A stretch of 64,000 nt of DNA from Crotophaga sulcirostris (Eukaryota > Chordata > Aves > Cuculiformes > Crotophagidae): NCBI GenBank assembly GCA_013397455.1, contig VYZB01000168.1, positions 179,674 through 243,673 on the forward strand, in the 5' to 3' direction. Made by a program: the position numbers and the translations under genes. The notes beneath the pieces are model-generated. The model was not told the DNA's origin and made no database searches. It saw only the letters and a list, made by a program, of their open reading frames with translations. Positions 49,590-63,922 of the stretch are shown here, piece after piece. Positions within the stretch are counted from its first letter, which is position 1. The number at the start of each line of letters is the position of its first letter.

Positions 49590-52500
49590 ATTGTTTTAAT
49601 CTAATTTAAAACTTCATAGATTAATTTTAATTAGTTTCATGTTACATTCTCTGAGTGCTTTGTCCAAGGTGGGACCGGGAGACATGAGGTGTCTGTATAC
49701 TGGACAGGTAACAGTGGCTCTCAGGACAGCCTTGAAGTCTACATCCACTATCTTAGAACAAAGGATGAGTTTCAAAGCCACTTTTCCAGACTCTGAAAAG
49801 GACTAGAGATGAGTTCTTGAGAGGTTCACCCTGATTATAGAGGTAGTTTACCTCTTATTTCCTTCTTTACATTGCATTTGTCCATGGCAGGAGAAGTCCT
49901 TCAGCTCAGAGGGCTCCTTATATCTTCTGAGCAGCTTGGAAGAAGTCTCCATTTCAGAAAAGAGTCAGCAACCCTTCGCTACAAGCGAACTGCTCCTGGC
50001 AAGAGCATTTCTCCTTATGGTTGTTTTGCTTGCCTTACCAGACACTACCCCATTCTTTCTTAGGTTTCATGATTGTCTGGAATCAATGTTTACCTTAGGA
50101 AGGTTTAGTTTCATAAAATAGGTAGTTTTCTATGGTGACAGACTTTTGGGCACCAAAGTAATAGAAAGCTTTAGCACAATGCTTATTTTCCCTCTGCTGG
50201 CAGAACTACGCCCATAGCTGGTGTAGCTTCACCTGTTCTACATTCACCATCACCTGTTTGTTCTGCTCCAGTCACAGGCTGCCCTAATGGGTATCCTTAG
50301 GTTAGTCCCACTCAAAGGCACTGAATCCAAACATCATGTCAGGCAGCACCACAGTACCTTGGAGGCATGGGTTGTGGGCAAAAGGATAAGGTAGTGGGAG
50401 CTCTCAGAGATTCTGGGGTGTAGAGTGTAGGGGGGATGTTAGCAAACTTCAGTGTTTCCCCATGCATCACTTCCCATATGAGTGACCCATTTTTGGAACA
50501 GCCTACAGGATTATTAAGCAAAATGCATGGTTGCGGCTATCCTCAAAGCCCTGACTCACATTGCAAGTGTGCAGTGTTTTGTACGTGGACTTACAGTGAT
50601 CATGCAATACGATTTTATTTCACAGTTCACTGCTGTGGCAGAGAACACTAAGGAAACTCTTGACTGCTGAAATCAGACCATAACATGGGGCAATAGTGAA
50701 AAAGCTACACCTACCTGTGTACACAGAAACATATATATGATCAGCTTTTAACAGCTTGCATCATGGAGATGGGCTTTCCTTGCAATTTCTGTCTCCCCCA
50801 GAGCTTTTCTTCTGCACAACTCCTTTTTTCCTCATATGCCCACCAAATTATTTTGGAGACAATTTCACATAATCTCTTATAATAATGTGGTGAGGGTCTA
50901 AGAGTGAAAATTAATTTTTTTGGGGGGAGTGAACTGATAATATAGATTTAATGCAAAGAAAAGAGTCTGGTTAGGCTCAGTTAATCATTTGCAGAAGCTG
51001 TGCAATTACAGTGTAGATGTTAGGGAGGAAATCTAGCTCCCCCTTCATGGTGAAGCAATAGACTCATATTGCGGTGACCCACTCGTTCAGCATTTTTCCA
51101 GATCTGATAACATCCTGGAATTAAAAAAATTCTCTATCTGTACAAGTATATTATCCTTGAACACATCTGCACGTTCATGCAGAACATTACATTACTGTCC
51201 GTGGCACCCCCGTGGCAGATCTTAATCCACTTCGATGACTCAGCCCTTCACTTTCTGTTTGTTCCACTTTGACCTGTGATGTTATCAGGACAGAAAAGCT
51301 GCATGGGTTTGTTCAGCCTGGTCAAGACTTGGGTGACACATATGCAGAGAGCCATGGTGGTGGGGTGGTATTTAGGGGAGGAGGAGCACAGCAGACAGCA
51401 ATGTTTCTGACAACGGTTTGTGTCGTAGAGAGGAGAAGCAGCTCAATTTTGACCTCAAATTCAATGTTGTTGCAAATAAAAGCTGTTGTGCTCTGTGGCT
51501 GTGTAAATGGAGGAGTGATGAGTGGAAACAACCCTGCATCTATATGACTGATACAGTAGTGCTTGGTCCCATTCCAACATCCACATTTTTAAAGGGCATT
51601 AAAAATGGAAAGCGTGAAATAAAATGCCTTACAGTAGAAGTCTTCAGGAGCGTAAACCTGTGGTCTTACTGAAAAGAAGATAGAGAGGAAGCTTGTTTGC
51701 AGGCTATAAACACAGTTATATGGAAATGATAAGATTTTAAAGGGCTCTTTTATACACGAGAGTGTGGCAAAAACCTGAACAATTCAAAAGAGAAGAAGTC
51801 ACGCCATCACTGTGCAAAGATTGTGTTCATTAAAGCAAAGAGGTCATCAGTTTTTGATGTCTGCAAAACCAGCACGAAAGCCTTCCAGAAATGGGTGCTT
51901 TAGTTGCAGACAGGTTATAGGCAGTTCAGGCAGAGCTGATAGAAACGTGATAGACCGAGGTATGGAGGAAGATGATGAGATGACAAGCCCTTTTGATCTC
52001 AAATCTGGCTCCTAGGGAGAGAGATGATGCTGGAGTGTATTTAGATAAAAGCAACACAAAAGATAGATAGAAAAAAACCTGGTGGTGCCAATTTACAAAA
52101 CTTAGTCAAACAATCAGATTTTAGTATCTTGAGCAAGGAGTGATGAATGAGCAACATTTGCCTCTAAGTATATGCAGGGTGTGAACATCAGAGCAGAGCG
52201 CATCTCCAGCGATTCCCTGTGAAACAGCCACCCCATTGAATGCGGAAAGCCTCATTGCTTGCAGGGTTTAATTGAAGATATGAAGAAGGGAGCAGCTCAG
52301 AGCTCATAGACACGAAGGGGAGGGACAAGGAGAAATGTGGCCAAAACCCATCACAGTAAATGAAATGACTCCTGCTGGTTTTAATGAGCTTTGAATCAGG
52401 CCTTAAACTCCAAACCGGGTTGTTTCCATCTGTAGTTTCTGCTCATAATATATACAAACTCTACTCCCACACAGTCTTACACACATAGACATGTAAATAA

Positions 52501-55500
52501 CAGATCCTCCCTTAGATCTTGCAGACACTTCAGCTACCAGGCTTGAGAGGTACAGAATCTCACAGCCCTGGATGGCTGGAAACTACCTTTCCTTACCTGC
52601 AACACTGATCATGTCAGCAATAACTTTGATCTTCACCATATGAAGAAGACTCAAATCAATATCTTCTGTCCCCAGAGTAGAAAACTAGCCATCTCCTCCT
52701 GTTCCTTCTCTCGTTTTGGTTCTTTCCCAAGGAGCTGAGCCAATCAGAAAGCCTGGTGGCTATCCAGAAAAATAGTCGGTGATCTGAGACAGGGAGATAG
52801 AGGTGCAGAAATTTTGCCCAACAGGCTAGTGATTTTGTAGGCCAGGGGAAAGCGAGAATACGAATTGTCATTTAGTGGACACAGCCCTGTGCTGTGTGGG
52901 TGGACTGGGGCAGAGTGGGGCAGCAGATGCTGGGGAGAAGGAGCTGTGTCTCTGTGCAGCCGCGCATCAAGCAAGGCAGTTCTTATCAGACACTAAAATC
53001 CCTTGGATCCTTCTTCCCAACATATCTGGAGCTGGGAACAGTTTCCTCCCACTTCTTGGGAAGTGTTCCTGCCCCAGCAGTTTCACACCAGGAGCCTGAG
53101 ACACTGGGAACTGATGAGTTTATCTGGCCAGAGCATGGCCTGGGGTTGTATTTGCAAAGGAATGTGAAGTTGTTGCTGTGTTTCTCTTGTATAATAAAAA
53201 GAGGTCTTGTAAGGAAGTTTGTCCAGCACCCTAGGCCAGCAGGTCCGGTAGGAATTTTGGGTATTACACTTCTTCAAAGGTAAAATGAAGACAAGCAGTG
53301 AGTGAACAAGCAATTGTCCTTGCGAAAAGGAAGAGCATGTGTCCTGTGCATACCAGAGGCTAAACAATTTTTCCTGCCTCTTTCGTGAAAATACAGCAGG
53401 ACTGGGGCCATCTGATTAAATGTGGGCTTCTGCAGTGGGTAAATGTCTTTGTCCAAGCAGGCCTTCAAACTGCTTGGGTGACTGAATCAATAGAGACCTT
53501 GGAGATCAGATTCTCCAGTTTAATCACACTGCAAGTTCCCCTGAGAGACCCACCAATGATCAGGATCCTGTCTTTTCCTTGGAGAATGCATTTTACCTTA
53601 AAGCTGTGGAGCACAGAGAGCAAATGCTCCACGGCCCTCTGCACAAAGGAACAGGTTAACCTTGTGTCAAAAGCTGCCTGTTCTCGTCTCCTAACTCCTT
53701 GGAGGCCACTACAGAGTGAAAACTTGCTGTTCCCAAACCTACAAGCATATTATCACTTCTCTGGACAGCATATGGTGAAGGACAGCATTTGGTACTCATC
53801 GCTATTTCTGCCTTATAGAAGAAGCATCTGTCCCTCTCTGTACATAGCCAAGCTGTTGTAGAACACCTTGTTCAGACTCATTGGAAATTTCATGTAGATA
53901 AGTGAAGGAAAATAAAATCTACCTTGGATTCACCTAAAAAATCACTCCAAGTAACCATAAGACTTACTACTTATCCGGACAAGAGCTGATGTGCAAGTCA
54001 GTACTGTGACTGGATACATGGTTGCTGCCACTGGAGACGTGGTTGTTCTGTTTTAGGACACTACACATCACAGGAAAGGAAAGCTTCTTGCCACAGTTCA
54101 CTGCCTCCTGCCGTCACACCTAATGGCTGATTTAATCTCCAGGCAACAAGCTCTTGGGGCTCCTGACCAGAAACCCATGTTGTTGCAGCAATACACTGAC
54201 ATTTTCTGCTCCAGAAATTAGGTGGGGAATATCAGATCATAGCACACATTTTCCAAGCAGGTTTCTGCTGGAGAACTTCTTGGATAGTGTAGCATACCAG
54301 AGAAAACATGAAAACTATTGGCAGATGATTCCCAAAAGAGCAGCTGGTTGCAGGTATTGAGATGTGTGCAGGTTGCAGGGGGCAGTGAGGTTACAACTCT
54401 AGGAAACCACAAAGTCTGTTGTGGCCCCCAGATGAGAAACTATCTATAGGGTTTGTTGGATCCAAAGGTGGTTAATGCCATTTGCAAAGTAGCTTGTCAC
54501 AGTCTGCATAAAATGTCTGTCTGGAAGCTCAGATTCCTTGGTGGAGGATGTTCAAGCTGTAGGAGCTCAGATTCCCCTCTGGAGATGTGGGAAATTTAGC
54601 AGGTAGTGTTGTAGAACACTAATCTATAGTATCAAGTGAGGTTCAGGGTATGCTTAAGAAGTTAAACTTTTAATATGTGGTTAAGTTCCCTTACAATGTA
54701 TCTGTAAAGTGATGGATTTAAGATGTTTTAATTGGTTTCCTTCTCCCTGCTTTTTCTTTACTGTGTTGCTGCATCCATGGCCCCATGCTTGCATACAGTG
54801 ACAGTGATCTGACACAATGTTGCTGAGCGAGAAGTTTTTGACAAGTGTAATTCAGTCTCCTTGGTTTAAGACTATAGCTATGGCTTGATTTATCTGCCCT
54901 GTGGCCTCAAATCTTTATGGTTCTCTTGAGAAATTTGCAGACACAAGTGTGGAAAACTCTTTTTTCCTAAAATGGGAGTTGAGATATTTGCCTGATGGTA
55001 AGAGGGGTGCTGTAAGAAATTAATTATAGTATTACATGATTAGTCAGATTACAGGAACTGACCAAATTGCAAATTATGCACCAGAGTTGCTGTAAGATGC
55101 TAAAACTACTAACAAGTACCATGTGCCATGAGTGGCTGCACATGGCACTTAGGACTCTAATATCCTGCAAGAAATATAAAAGCCATGTACAGTAGAAGTA
55201 GATTTGGTCATTAACCAACGTCATTCGAGTCTTCCCAAGTCATTAACCAATGTCATTCCCCATTTCCAGTTTCTCCTTCCTGAAGTTTTGCGTTGAAACT
55301 CCTGCCTATGAAGTTAACTTCTGCCCAGTGGGAAAGGTTAAAGGGTAAACCACAACACACAGCTACGGAAATTCCTGGTTACATCCAGATGTTTTGAGTT
55401 CAGTCCCTGCAGAAAACCCAACCATTTTGGATCGGACCCAAATTGTACATCTTGCATATGTCTTTCTCACTCATATTTCATGAAGAATTAGTCTTGCTTC

Positions 55501-55904
55501 TGGTGTTTCATGACTGGTTAAGCAACAGTGATGATGATCCAGAGGGAGACTCCCACACTGTTCAGGGTAGTCTTGAGCAGGGGTAGGGAAAGGACTAACA
55601 AGGGGTCAGAGACTACTGGGCTCTGGGAGGCACACTCCCTGTAGAAATCCATCCTCTTTCCTGCCTCTGCCCATTCTGGGAAACTCATTGTGGCAGTTCC
55701 TCTCTCCTAGTCCATCTGGGGCACATGAGGAACTGCTCTACGCTCCCTTTTCTGTAATTTACAGGAAGATGGTGTCTGCCTAGCAGTCTGCTGGGTCTGC
55801 TGGAACACTGCAGCTATTTCTGGCACAGGCTTTTCCTTCCCTTTCATCTACAGATCCTGCTGCAGTCCCAGCTCTGGAGCAAACTCTCTGTGGCAAACCC
55901 TCTA
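49590..55904. other. Intergenic, no gene seen
   Basis: Small open frames on both strands (for example the 158-codon plus frame at 53385-53861) show no domain. A 19-base direct repeat lies at 55208-55258. No repeat family was recognised by eye. Confidence 0.5.
55208..55258 (+). repeat. Short direct repeat
   Basis: TCATTAACCAACGTCATTC at 55208-55226 recurs with one mismatch at 55240-55258, a period of 32 bases. This looks like a small tandem duplication. Confidence 0.85.
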
Positions 55905-56035
55905 TGGCTGTTTAAGAGGAGATTGGATGAGGCACTTAGTGCCATGGTTTAGAAGATGAATTGGTGTTGGTGTTGGGTTATAGGTTGGGTTTGATGATCT
56001 CAAAGGTCCTTTCCAACCTTGCAATACTGTGAGCT
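55905..56035 (+). mobile_element. CR1 LINE 3' end
   Basis: GAGGAGATTGGATGAGGCACTTAGTGCCATGGTTTAG, then GGGTTTGATGATCTCAAAGG and TCCTTTCCAACCTTGCAATACTGTGA, follow the CR1 3' consensus. The terminal ATTCTATG unit is degraded. Confidence 0.87.
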
Positions 56036-59000
56036 GCACTGCCACAGAACCTCAAAACCCATATCAGCTCCGCTTTTCAGCCCTCTAATGCCTCAACACA
56101 AACCATGGGGAAGAGCCAAAGTAAGGAAGGCTGGTTTAAAATCCATGCAGTTATTCTGCCATAGGGTTTCTAATTGAAATAGGACCTGACTGACCTCTTA
56201 ACATGGAGAAAAAATGGCACAATACCTTTAAGAGAAATAGAGAAGAAAAAATAGGAAAAGCCCTTTTTTTTTATTCTGAAAAGATGTTTTTCTTTTACTA
56301 TTGCTGGCAACTCAATGGGGAAGTTCATCACTCTGTTTCTTGTCCTGTTTTGTGCAAGCACCTCCCTACTCATGCGGGTTTTAGCTAACTGCACAAGGAG
56401 TATAGTTTCTCAAGGAGAATTCTCTGGTAGGACATAGGTTGGCACCAGATCCACCCTGTCACTCTGCATTTTGGCTTTTGTTTCAATAATGGTTGGAGTT
56501 CTTATTTAGGACAGAAGGCCCATGAGAAAACCCAAAGAAAGAAAATGAGCTTTGGTGCCCTGAACTGGACTGTTCATCTCCTAGAGATAATGTCAGTAGG
56601 TCTCAGTGGCAGAAATTAAAAGAAGTAAAATAATTGGAACAAAATTCACTGGCATGGGCAAATACATGACATAAATCTGGAAAAAAATCAACATTTCAAA
56701 ATAAAATTGAGCCTGGCAGGCAGAATATTTTCTGATGTGGACTATACAGCTGACAGATCTTCATGCCACATGCTAGAGGTGCTGAAGGTCCCTTCCTTAT
56801 TCTCACTTTGCTTCTTCTTATTGTGCCTTGAATCAGGCCAACAAAAAAATATAATGATAACTACAGCAGATGCAGAGGATGCAGCTTTCTAAGATCGTTT
56901 TAGCTGTTTCCTCTTTCAGTACTTCACAGTCTTTTCAAAGCCTCTTTGCTTTTCAAAAGAGAAATGTTCAACACCTTCAGGAAAAACCATAGTATCCCAG
57001 AAAAATAGAGATGGAGGAAACTTGAGAATCATCAGAAATCACATTGTTTTGCAGTGCGGCAAGTTGCAATTCCTCTGGATTCACTGGTAGGTCTAGGGCT
57101 TCTCCAGAGAGCTGTTGGCCAGGGAAATGAGTTCCCAGGGGACCAGGTGGGCTCTTAAATGGTGTCACACTACATCTTCAATGAGGCTGCAATCTCTTGG
57201 CCTCTCATGGAGATAAATACCTAGTGCTCACTCAGCTACTCACGAGCAAGAGTAACTGGGAGCAAGAGGATTTCCATTTCTTTCAGCCATGTCCTTTAAC
57301 TGCTTAGGAGCATACAAAATTTAGCAGCCAGTTAGAGGCTGTCTTTCAGCCTGGATTTTATTACTGCCTTTTTTATTTCTTTCTCTCTCCCTCTCCCTTA
57401 AGTCTTTCTGGTAATTACTCACACTTACTTAAAATTAGCTTGAAAGGGACTTCAATGGGCCCAGCAGATCATTTACAGGTTGCAGCAAATGTGACCTCAC
57501 ACTTCCACTGTATGCTTGATGGATTCACATTGATATCTGCAAGCTATCCTGTGCTAAATTAGTGTGTAAAGTCCACATTAGTGCCACTTGCCAGTTTTTT
57601 AACACTTAATTACCTAGGAAAATGAAGCTCTGCATTTAATCTTTCCCCTCTATTTGTCTTCCCTTCCCTCATTACGTCCCCAAAAAGCTTTTGAACCCAC
57701 AATATGATTGCTACCATATTTGTAAACTAGTAAACATCTCCAAGGTTAGAATTTGCTCACAGTTTTGTGAAAAATGGCAGTCAGATAGAATAGAAATATC
57801 CATGCTATTGCTGCTCCCTGCTCCCTTCCAAAAATCCAATGCAGAGTTCATCACAATATACAATATGTAGCCTGTGGTGCTGCTTCCCATTGGATGAGGA
57901 GCACTTTTATCCTTGCTAACAAAGCAATGTGGATATAGTTCCAAGCCATCCAGTCAGCCACAGCACAAGACCAAGATCTGCAGCCATACTAGTAGAAGAC
58001 TCTGGAAGGAGCTGGGAGTATCATAGTGCAGAAGACTAGAGGAGAAACTGTAGGAGAGTACACCTTATCTAGAACACTGGTCACAGAACAACTTATTTTT
58101 AATAGTGTCTTTCCCCCATGAGGCTAGGAATAGTTTCCTTTTCTTCTCCCTTTCCAGATTTTCTTCCCTTTTCCAATTCTCTAGTCCTTAGTAGCTCTGT
58201 CAGCTCTGGATTATTGGACGTTACACTTGTTGCATGCAGCATGATGCCAAAAGCGGTCATAGGCCACAGAGAAAAACCATAAAAGTGAAGAAGCTTCTGC
58301 TTGGCAGGAAGTGTAATGAATTTATAGGAGGAGTGAAGGCAGGGAGGAAGCTGGGTTCCACAGAGGTGCTGTAAATGTCCCCTCCACTATTGAAGCTGAT
58401 CCCTCAGTTCCTTTTGCTGTCATCTCTGGCTCCCATTGGAATCATCACTTATCCACATGCACCACAAACTGGAAGATGGGCAGAAACCAGAGGATTAGCA
58501 GGGGGACAGTGGACACCTTTCCAAAGGCTACTGTTGTGACTCTTCCTGGCATCAGATGCTGAGCTACATTGAATACCTGACTGCTTCTTTTGTGCCTGAA
58601 TGGCAATTGATCAGCTTGATAAATCTGCTGCAGCTTTGAGTACTGGGCAGCTGGGAAATTATTTTCCTGTATTTACTTTGATTGAGGCTACCCAGACGTT
58701 GCTGCACGCACTTGGGAGATTCCACTTCTTTCCTACTGAGGACACGGTGCAGTGTGTCAGCAGAAGGCATGCAGCTGTATTCGTTGTGCACCAGGTGAAT
58801 TTGCTTTGCTATCCTCTGTTGTGTTGGCCACTGTGGATCAGACTGGGGGAAGTCATGGGCAGCACATAAGGGTAAGAGGGCAGTACTAGGAGTTGAACAT
58901 ACATGTAGTGGGGAGTGGTTGTTTTGCTCTCTGTTGTAGCTGGAAAAGCAGAAGATGAGTCATCTTTTCCGTTCTTCCACAGCAGAAAATCTTGCTGTGT

Positions 59001-62000
59001 TGCTTGCTGTTTTGCACAGCCTTCAGTTTAAGCAAATATAATAGGTTTTGAGGCACCTGCTGACCAAAAGAGACTCTTCCTCTGGGCTGCTTGCTAAAAT
59101 ATGTAATGAAGATGAGAAGATATTTCCAGAAAGCCTCTAGAGGCTTATCTCAAGTCACAATGTACAACTGTAACTGGGAGGGACCTTGGAAATGGTCAAA
59201 GATCAGTGGATCAGCTGAGGGCAGGGTACTGTTTGAACAAATCTTATAATTATATTGCAAATTTAGTCTTTTAAAAATATAGGGATTTTAATCTGATTTG
59301 TGGTAATTAGTAAAAGCATACGCTCATCTATGTTTTTCTTTACTTTCTTGGTTGTTTTTTCCTACATTGAAGATGAGTCTGAAGTCAGCAGGATACCTCT
59401 GTTTTTTTGCAGTTTGTCTGTGTAGTCTGTCGATGGTGGGTCTTTAACAAAGTTACCCCTCCTGCTTTTCCTCCTCCGTATTTTATCTTGCAGCAATTTC
59501 AGAAAGGAGTGGTTGGAATTATTTTCTCCTTGTCCTTGGGAAATCAAGAATAGTCTTTGGAGGATGTTACATACAGTAGAGATGAGTGGAAGTCATAGGA
59601 AGAGAGACCCCAGAAAAATCTGAAATAAACTCCATCTGAAATGACACTTGCCATTGTTGAATAATGTCTTAAAATGGGTAAATAGCTGCTGTGAGCACTC
59701 CTCAGTGAAGAATACTGTACTCTACAAGCTGTAGTGAATCACCCAGTGAGGAGTGAAGGAGAACACTGAAAATTATGTTCTAAAGCCAGAGTCGTTGAAA
59801 AGTTTTAAATTGGCACTCTATGCTTTCCTATCACCAAGCGAAATTCTCTCAGAATGAACATTTTCCTCAGATAAAAATTTATTTCAGCAGCAGTTTGGCA
59901 TTTTGAAATTTAAACTAAGTAACCTCGTTGGGTCAGCTTGACAGTAAAATCTGAATTGATTCAAGTTGCTACAGCTTCTATCAAAAATAATTTCAGATCC
60001 TTTTTGTGTCTGATGACACTTATTAGCTGGACTTCTTGCATGAATGACATGTCACCATGTTCCTTACCTCTGCCTGGATGGAGGCAATGAGTTTTAGGAG
60101 ATGAGGAGGTTTCTGAGACATATTTTATTTTTTTCACTGATGCTCAGTCTGACCCTTGCACAGACAAGGAGGCTGCAGATTTAGGGCAGACAGAGATCAG
60201 GAAAAAGTTGAGGACAATGTGATGAGCACGTCAGTGAGAAACATGTTTCTAACTTTCTTTCCAAGCTATGGCTCTTGTCAGAGAGGTGTTTCCATCCACA
60301 CCTGGAGTTCTTCAGTCAGAATTACCTTCTCTAAGAAGGGCTTTAAACCTGAACCAACTGTAGGTGGGTCAAATGCAGAGAGCCTGTGCACTGCCCAGGG
60401 TGGAGGTCCCTTCCTTCACAAGCTGGTAGCCTCCTTGCAGCTATTTTCACATTTTTCTGATCACAGTCTCTTTCTTTCTTGGTGGTTTCCAGGTAAAGTT
60501 TGAAAGTTGCACAACAGCTTCCCCCAGTCTCAGTTAACGTAAAGGACTATTTTTTGTTATGCAGCGATTACCTATGTCTTTCATTTTACCATATATGGTA
60601 CCACAGAGACAAAACTAGAACAGGTTATACAGAAGTTACTTGACCCCTTGCAATGGTTAAAGTAAATTAACATGAGCTCAGGTAAAGATAAGCCAGAGAC
60701 ATTCTGAGCTGCCCAAGTCTGTGGTCTTTCATTAACAATTTCAAAAATTGTATTTACTGGGCTACAACAGTATCTTGACAAATGCAGAGTGAGAGGCTGT
60801 GAGAGGCAGTCCCCAAACGTAAGAAGCTCTCATGTAGGGACCACAAGATGCTGTTTGGTAACTCTATGGGATCTGTGGTCATAAATAGTAGTTTAAGTGT
60901 TGCTCCTCTCACCCATCCCAGCAGTGTAATGGAGCTGACATTAATGCTGTCACTCATTAGTAGGGCAGAAACTGCACCCACTGACATGTACATCATTGCT
61001 AATTTTCTCAAGTGAGGCTCATCACTACCAGGTTATACTGAGAACTGTTGGGATTTTTTTGTCTTAGGGTGCAAGGAGCTTTTGTGCATTCTGGGTTCTC
61101 TTCGATTTTTTTCGTATCACATGTTTGTTCTGTTGAGGTTGTACTGTCTTAGAGACAAAATCTATACTTTTTCTATTTTCTTTCTTCTTTTTCTGACAAA
61201 ATTTTTGACTTTATCTTCAACCTTCAGTCTCAGAGGTGTCTGGAGAGAATCAATGCAGCTGGTATTTCTGCAAAGGTGTTTGAAATGAGCAATGCTAACA
61301 AGCTTCCACTTGGGGATGATGAGCAGAGACTCAGGGCTCATTTCAAACCCAGAAAGAATTTCTCCTTCTCCATTAACTTGAAAAAATAAGCTAGACACAA
61401 TTAAATTGTTATTTTTTTTAAATACAACTTCCCTGGGCCTTATGCTATGTTTGTCTACAGCACTAGGTCCATTGCAACTGGTAAATTGCAGCTTATAAAT
61501 TCTGAGGGTGTCTGAGCAGGTCGGTGGACACTTGCATTTCCCCAGGGTGTGAGTCCTCCTGCCCCCAGGGCAGGAGGCGTTGCTAGTCCCACGCAGGAGT
61601 AGTTTGCTGAAGGTAGGAGTTTTGCTGCCACCTCTTGGAGATGGGAATGAGGACTGATACCAGCACGTGAGACATTGTCGTGCACTGGGAGAGGACAGTG
61701 TGCGGGAAGCACTGGGTGGTCACCTCTTAATTTTGCTCATGCCTTTCCCCTGGTAAGCTGTGCTCTGGTGAAAGTCAAAGGCTTGAAACACATGTAATTT
61801 ATTTGTTCTTATCCAGAACCTCAACAAGCATAGGTTCCATACCAACATTTAATTTTCAAAGGATATTTTTTCAAGTCAGGCTTTAAAGGATGCATGTGAT
61901 CTGGCTCTCTCCAGTTTCCAGGAGTGGCTATAGAGCAGTGCAATGAATGTCACCTTTGTGAAGCTTTTACTGCCTCTAAAATGCTATTAAAATCCTTCAC

Positions 62001-63922
62001 TGCTATATGCATTACCATAAATGCTCCAATAAATGGAGAAATGGAAACCTGGTTGTTTTAAAGTTACACTAAGATCTGACCTGCTCTGTGCGTAACTAAC
62101 ATCATTACTTCTCTTCCTGTCTTTTGCTATCTCGGTTCTTAAGTGGTGCTTATCAGCATAATATCTTTGTGCTATCTAGGAATGTATTAAGCAACATCTG
62201 TTACATGTTTGGTTATCATCCTGCTTAAAGGGGGGAATATATGTGTAATTAAATGGTTTTGTTTGAAATATTCATTGCACCGAGTCAATCTCTCCCTCGA
62301 TTTTTCAGAGGAACACACATATAGAGCTCTCCTTTTATGCCTGTGGAGGTACATTGAAAGGTAGAGAGGTTTGTAATGGCTTTTAGCTCCGGGGAAATTT
62401 TGCTCCACCGTGTGTGGCTGGGCCCACACAGAGTTTTCCTCCTACTCGGAGGGACAGAGTTGGTTACTGCTTGAAGGAGACAAAAGAAAGACACTTTCAA
62501 GGGAAGCCTTGATCCTGATGCCACAGACTCTTTTTGAGCTCCTGTTACCAAGGCCTTTGAAAACAAGGAGTGATGATTTGCTGCTCTCTGGGAACCATCA
62601 GGTAACAGCTGATGTTGTTGCTTGTAGCATCCCCAGGCCTCTAAAGGAGCCTACCCTGTCCATGCCTGTCCATGTGTGTCTAAGCATTGAAATTTTTTAG
62701 GAGTAAAGGCTCAAAGAGGCATGTTTGATGTACGGAAGGCTCCTTCCATCACTAGCACATTGCCTGCTCCAGGTGGAGCAGCAGCAAATGTTAGTGGCAG
62801 TTTCCGAAGAGGGAAGAACAAAAGTCAAATGTGGAGGTGCTGGACTCACTGTGAGACTCTATGGGGAGTGTAGATGACATTCTTGTTGTCCAAGTTAAGC
62901 CTTGATTCTCTGTGATCTGGTCAGGAACATGAGGTGATGGTTCTTTGCAATGTGTAGCAGTTGGTGATAGAGGCTGACAACACTAGGACTGACAAAACCA
63001 GCAAACCACCCTGGAGAGCTCCTAAAGACAACTCAGGGATGCACAGGAATATGTCTAGTGGGCAAGAGGAACTCTCCAGAAAGCTCTCCTGATCATCAAG
63101 AGGGGTATCTGATGGACACAAACTGGATTCAGGATCTGGTGTCTAAACCTTTCTCCAGTATCCTTGGAGTTTCTCTGGTCTACCCTTATTTCATTCATTC
63201 CAACCAGATTAATCTCATGATCTGAGGAACGTCTTAGGATACTCAAGAGTCACCTGTAAACATGGATAGCTGTGATGCTCATTCAGAGGAAATGCTATTG
63301 AATAAGGAGTAGATGATCTGACTTTCACTGGGACAAAATAGGACTGAAGTTGGGCAACATCAGGCCTGGCTCAGCTTGTGAGTCATGTCTATATGGCACT
63401 CAGATGGACTGAAGAGATGGAGAAAAATGCAGGTACATCTGGGTCTCTGAGTGCTCCAAGGTGTAAAGACAGCTGCCACTTGGCTGGAGCCTAGAGACGA
63501 TACTTGATCATCTGATGCAGCAACTCTTTGAGGGGACAATACATGCCAGCAGAGAGAGTCACATAGGGGTCTTGCTCCAGCACCCAAAGCTGCAGCAGCA
63601 AAACATGTTTCCTAGGGTATATTGTGGCTCCTCCAGTAAGCTAACAGGCAGAGCTCATGGGGTGTATGCTCACCCATTTGTAATAAATGAAAAAATCTAT
63701 TCGTACATCATTCTTACTCCAATTCACGTTGTCACAGGTGGTTATTAAAGTAGTACATCTAGGCTTTGTCTGACTTATGCAAATTCATTAAGAGAATCAG
63801 TTCTCATTCTAGACAGCATATTACAACCAATTTGAAAAGTGTGATATGGAGGTAGAAGACAGATACACTGCTCAGATACGGATTCTCCATCAACTGCCTT
63901 TACAGTAGCAGAGAAAATGAAG
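56036..63922. other. Intergenic, no gene seen
   Basis: No supported exon. A GC-rich hairpin lies at 61555-61577 in a locally GC-rich segment (about 61540-61740). The rest is AT-rich with no recognised repeat family, apart from two very degenerate CR1-like traces that I did not accept. Confidence 0.5.
61555..61577. repeat. Perfect GC-rich hairpin
   Basis: CCTCCTGCCC and its exact complement GGGCAGGAGG are separated by a three-base loop (CCA). In RNA from either strand this would be a stable 10-bp stem. No T-run follows and no RNA family is recognised. Confidence 0.8.

Noticed and set aside
53385..53861. 158-codon plus-strand open frame as a gene
   Set aside because: No domain, signal peptide or repeat structure is visible. 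Other frames on the opposite strand overlap it, as expected of a stop-poor stretch.
56985..57050. Possible reverse CR1 tail
   Set aside because: Only a loose resemblance (ATCCCAGAAAAATAGAGATGG..GAGAATCATCAG). Too degenerate to call by eye.
59155..59215. Possible reverse CR1 tail
   Set aside because: GGGAGGGACCTTGGAAATGGTCAAAGATC is CR1-like but lacks the terminal repeat and the GTTCCAAC block.
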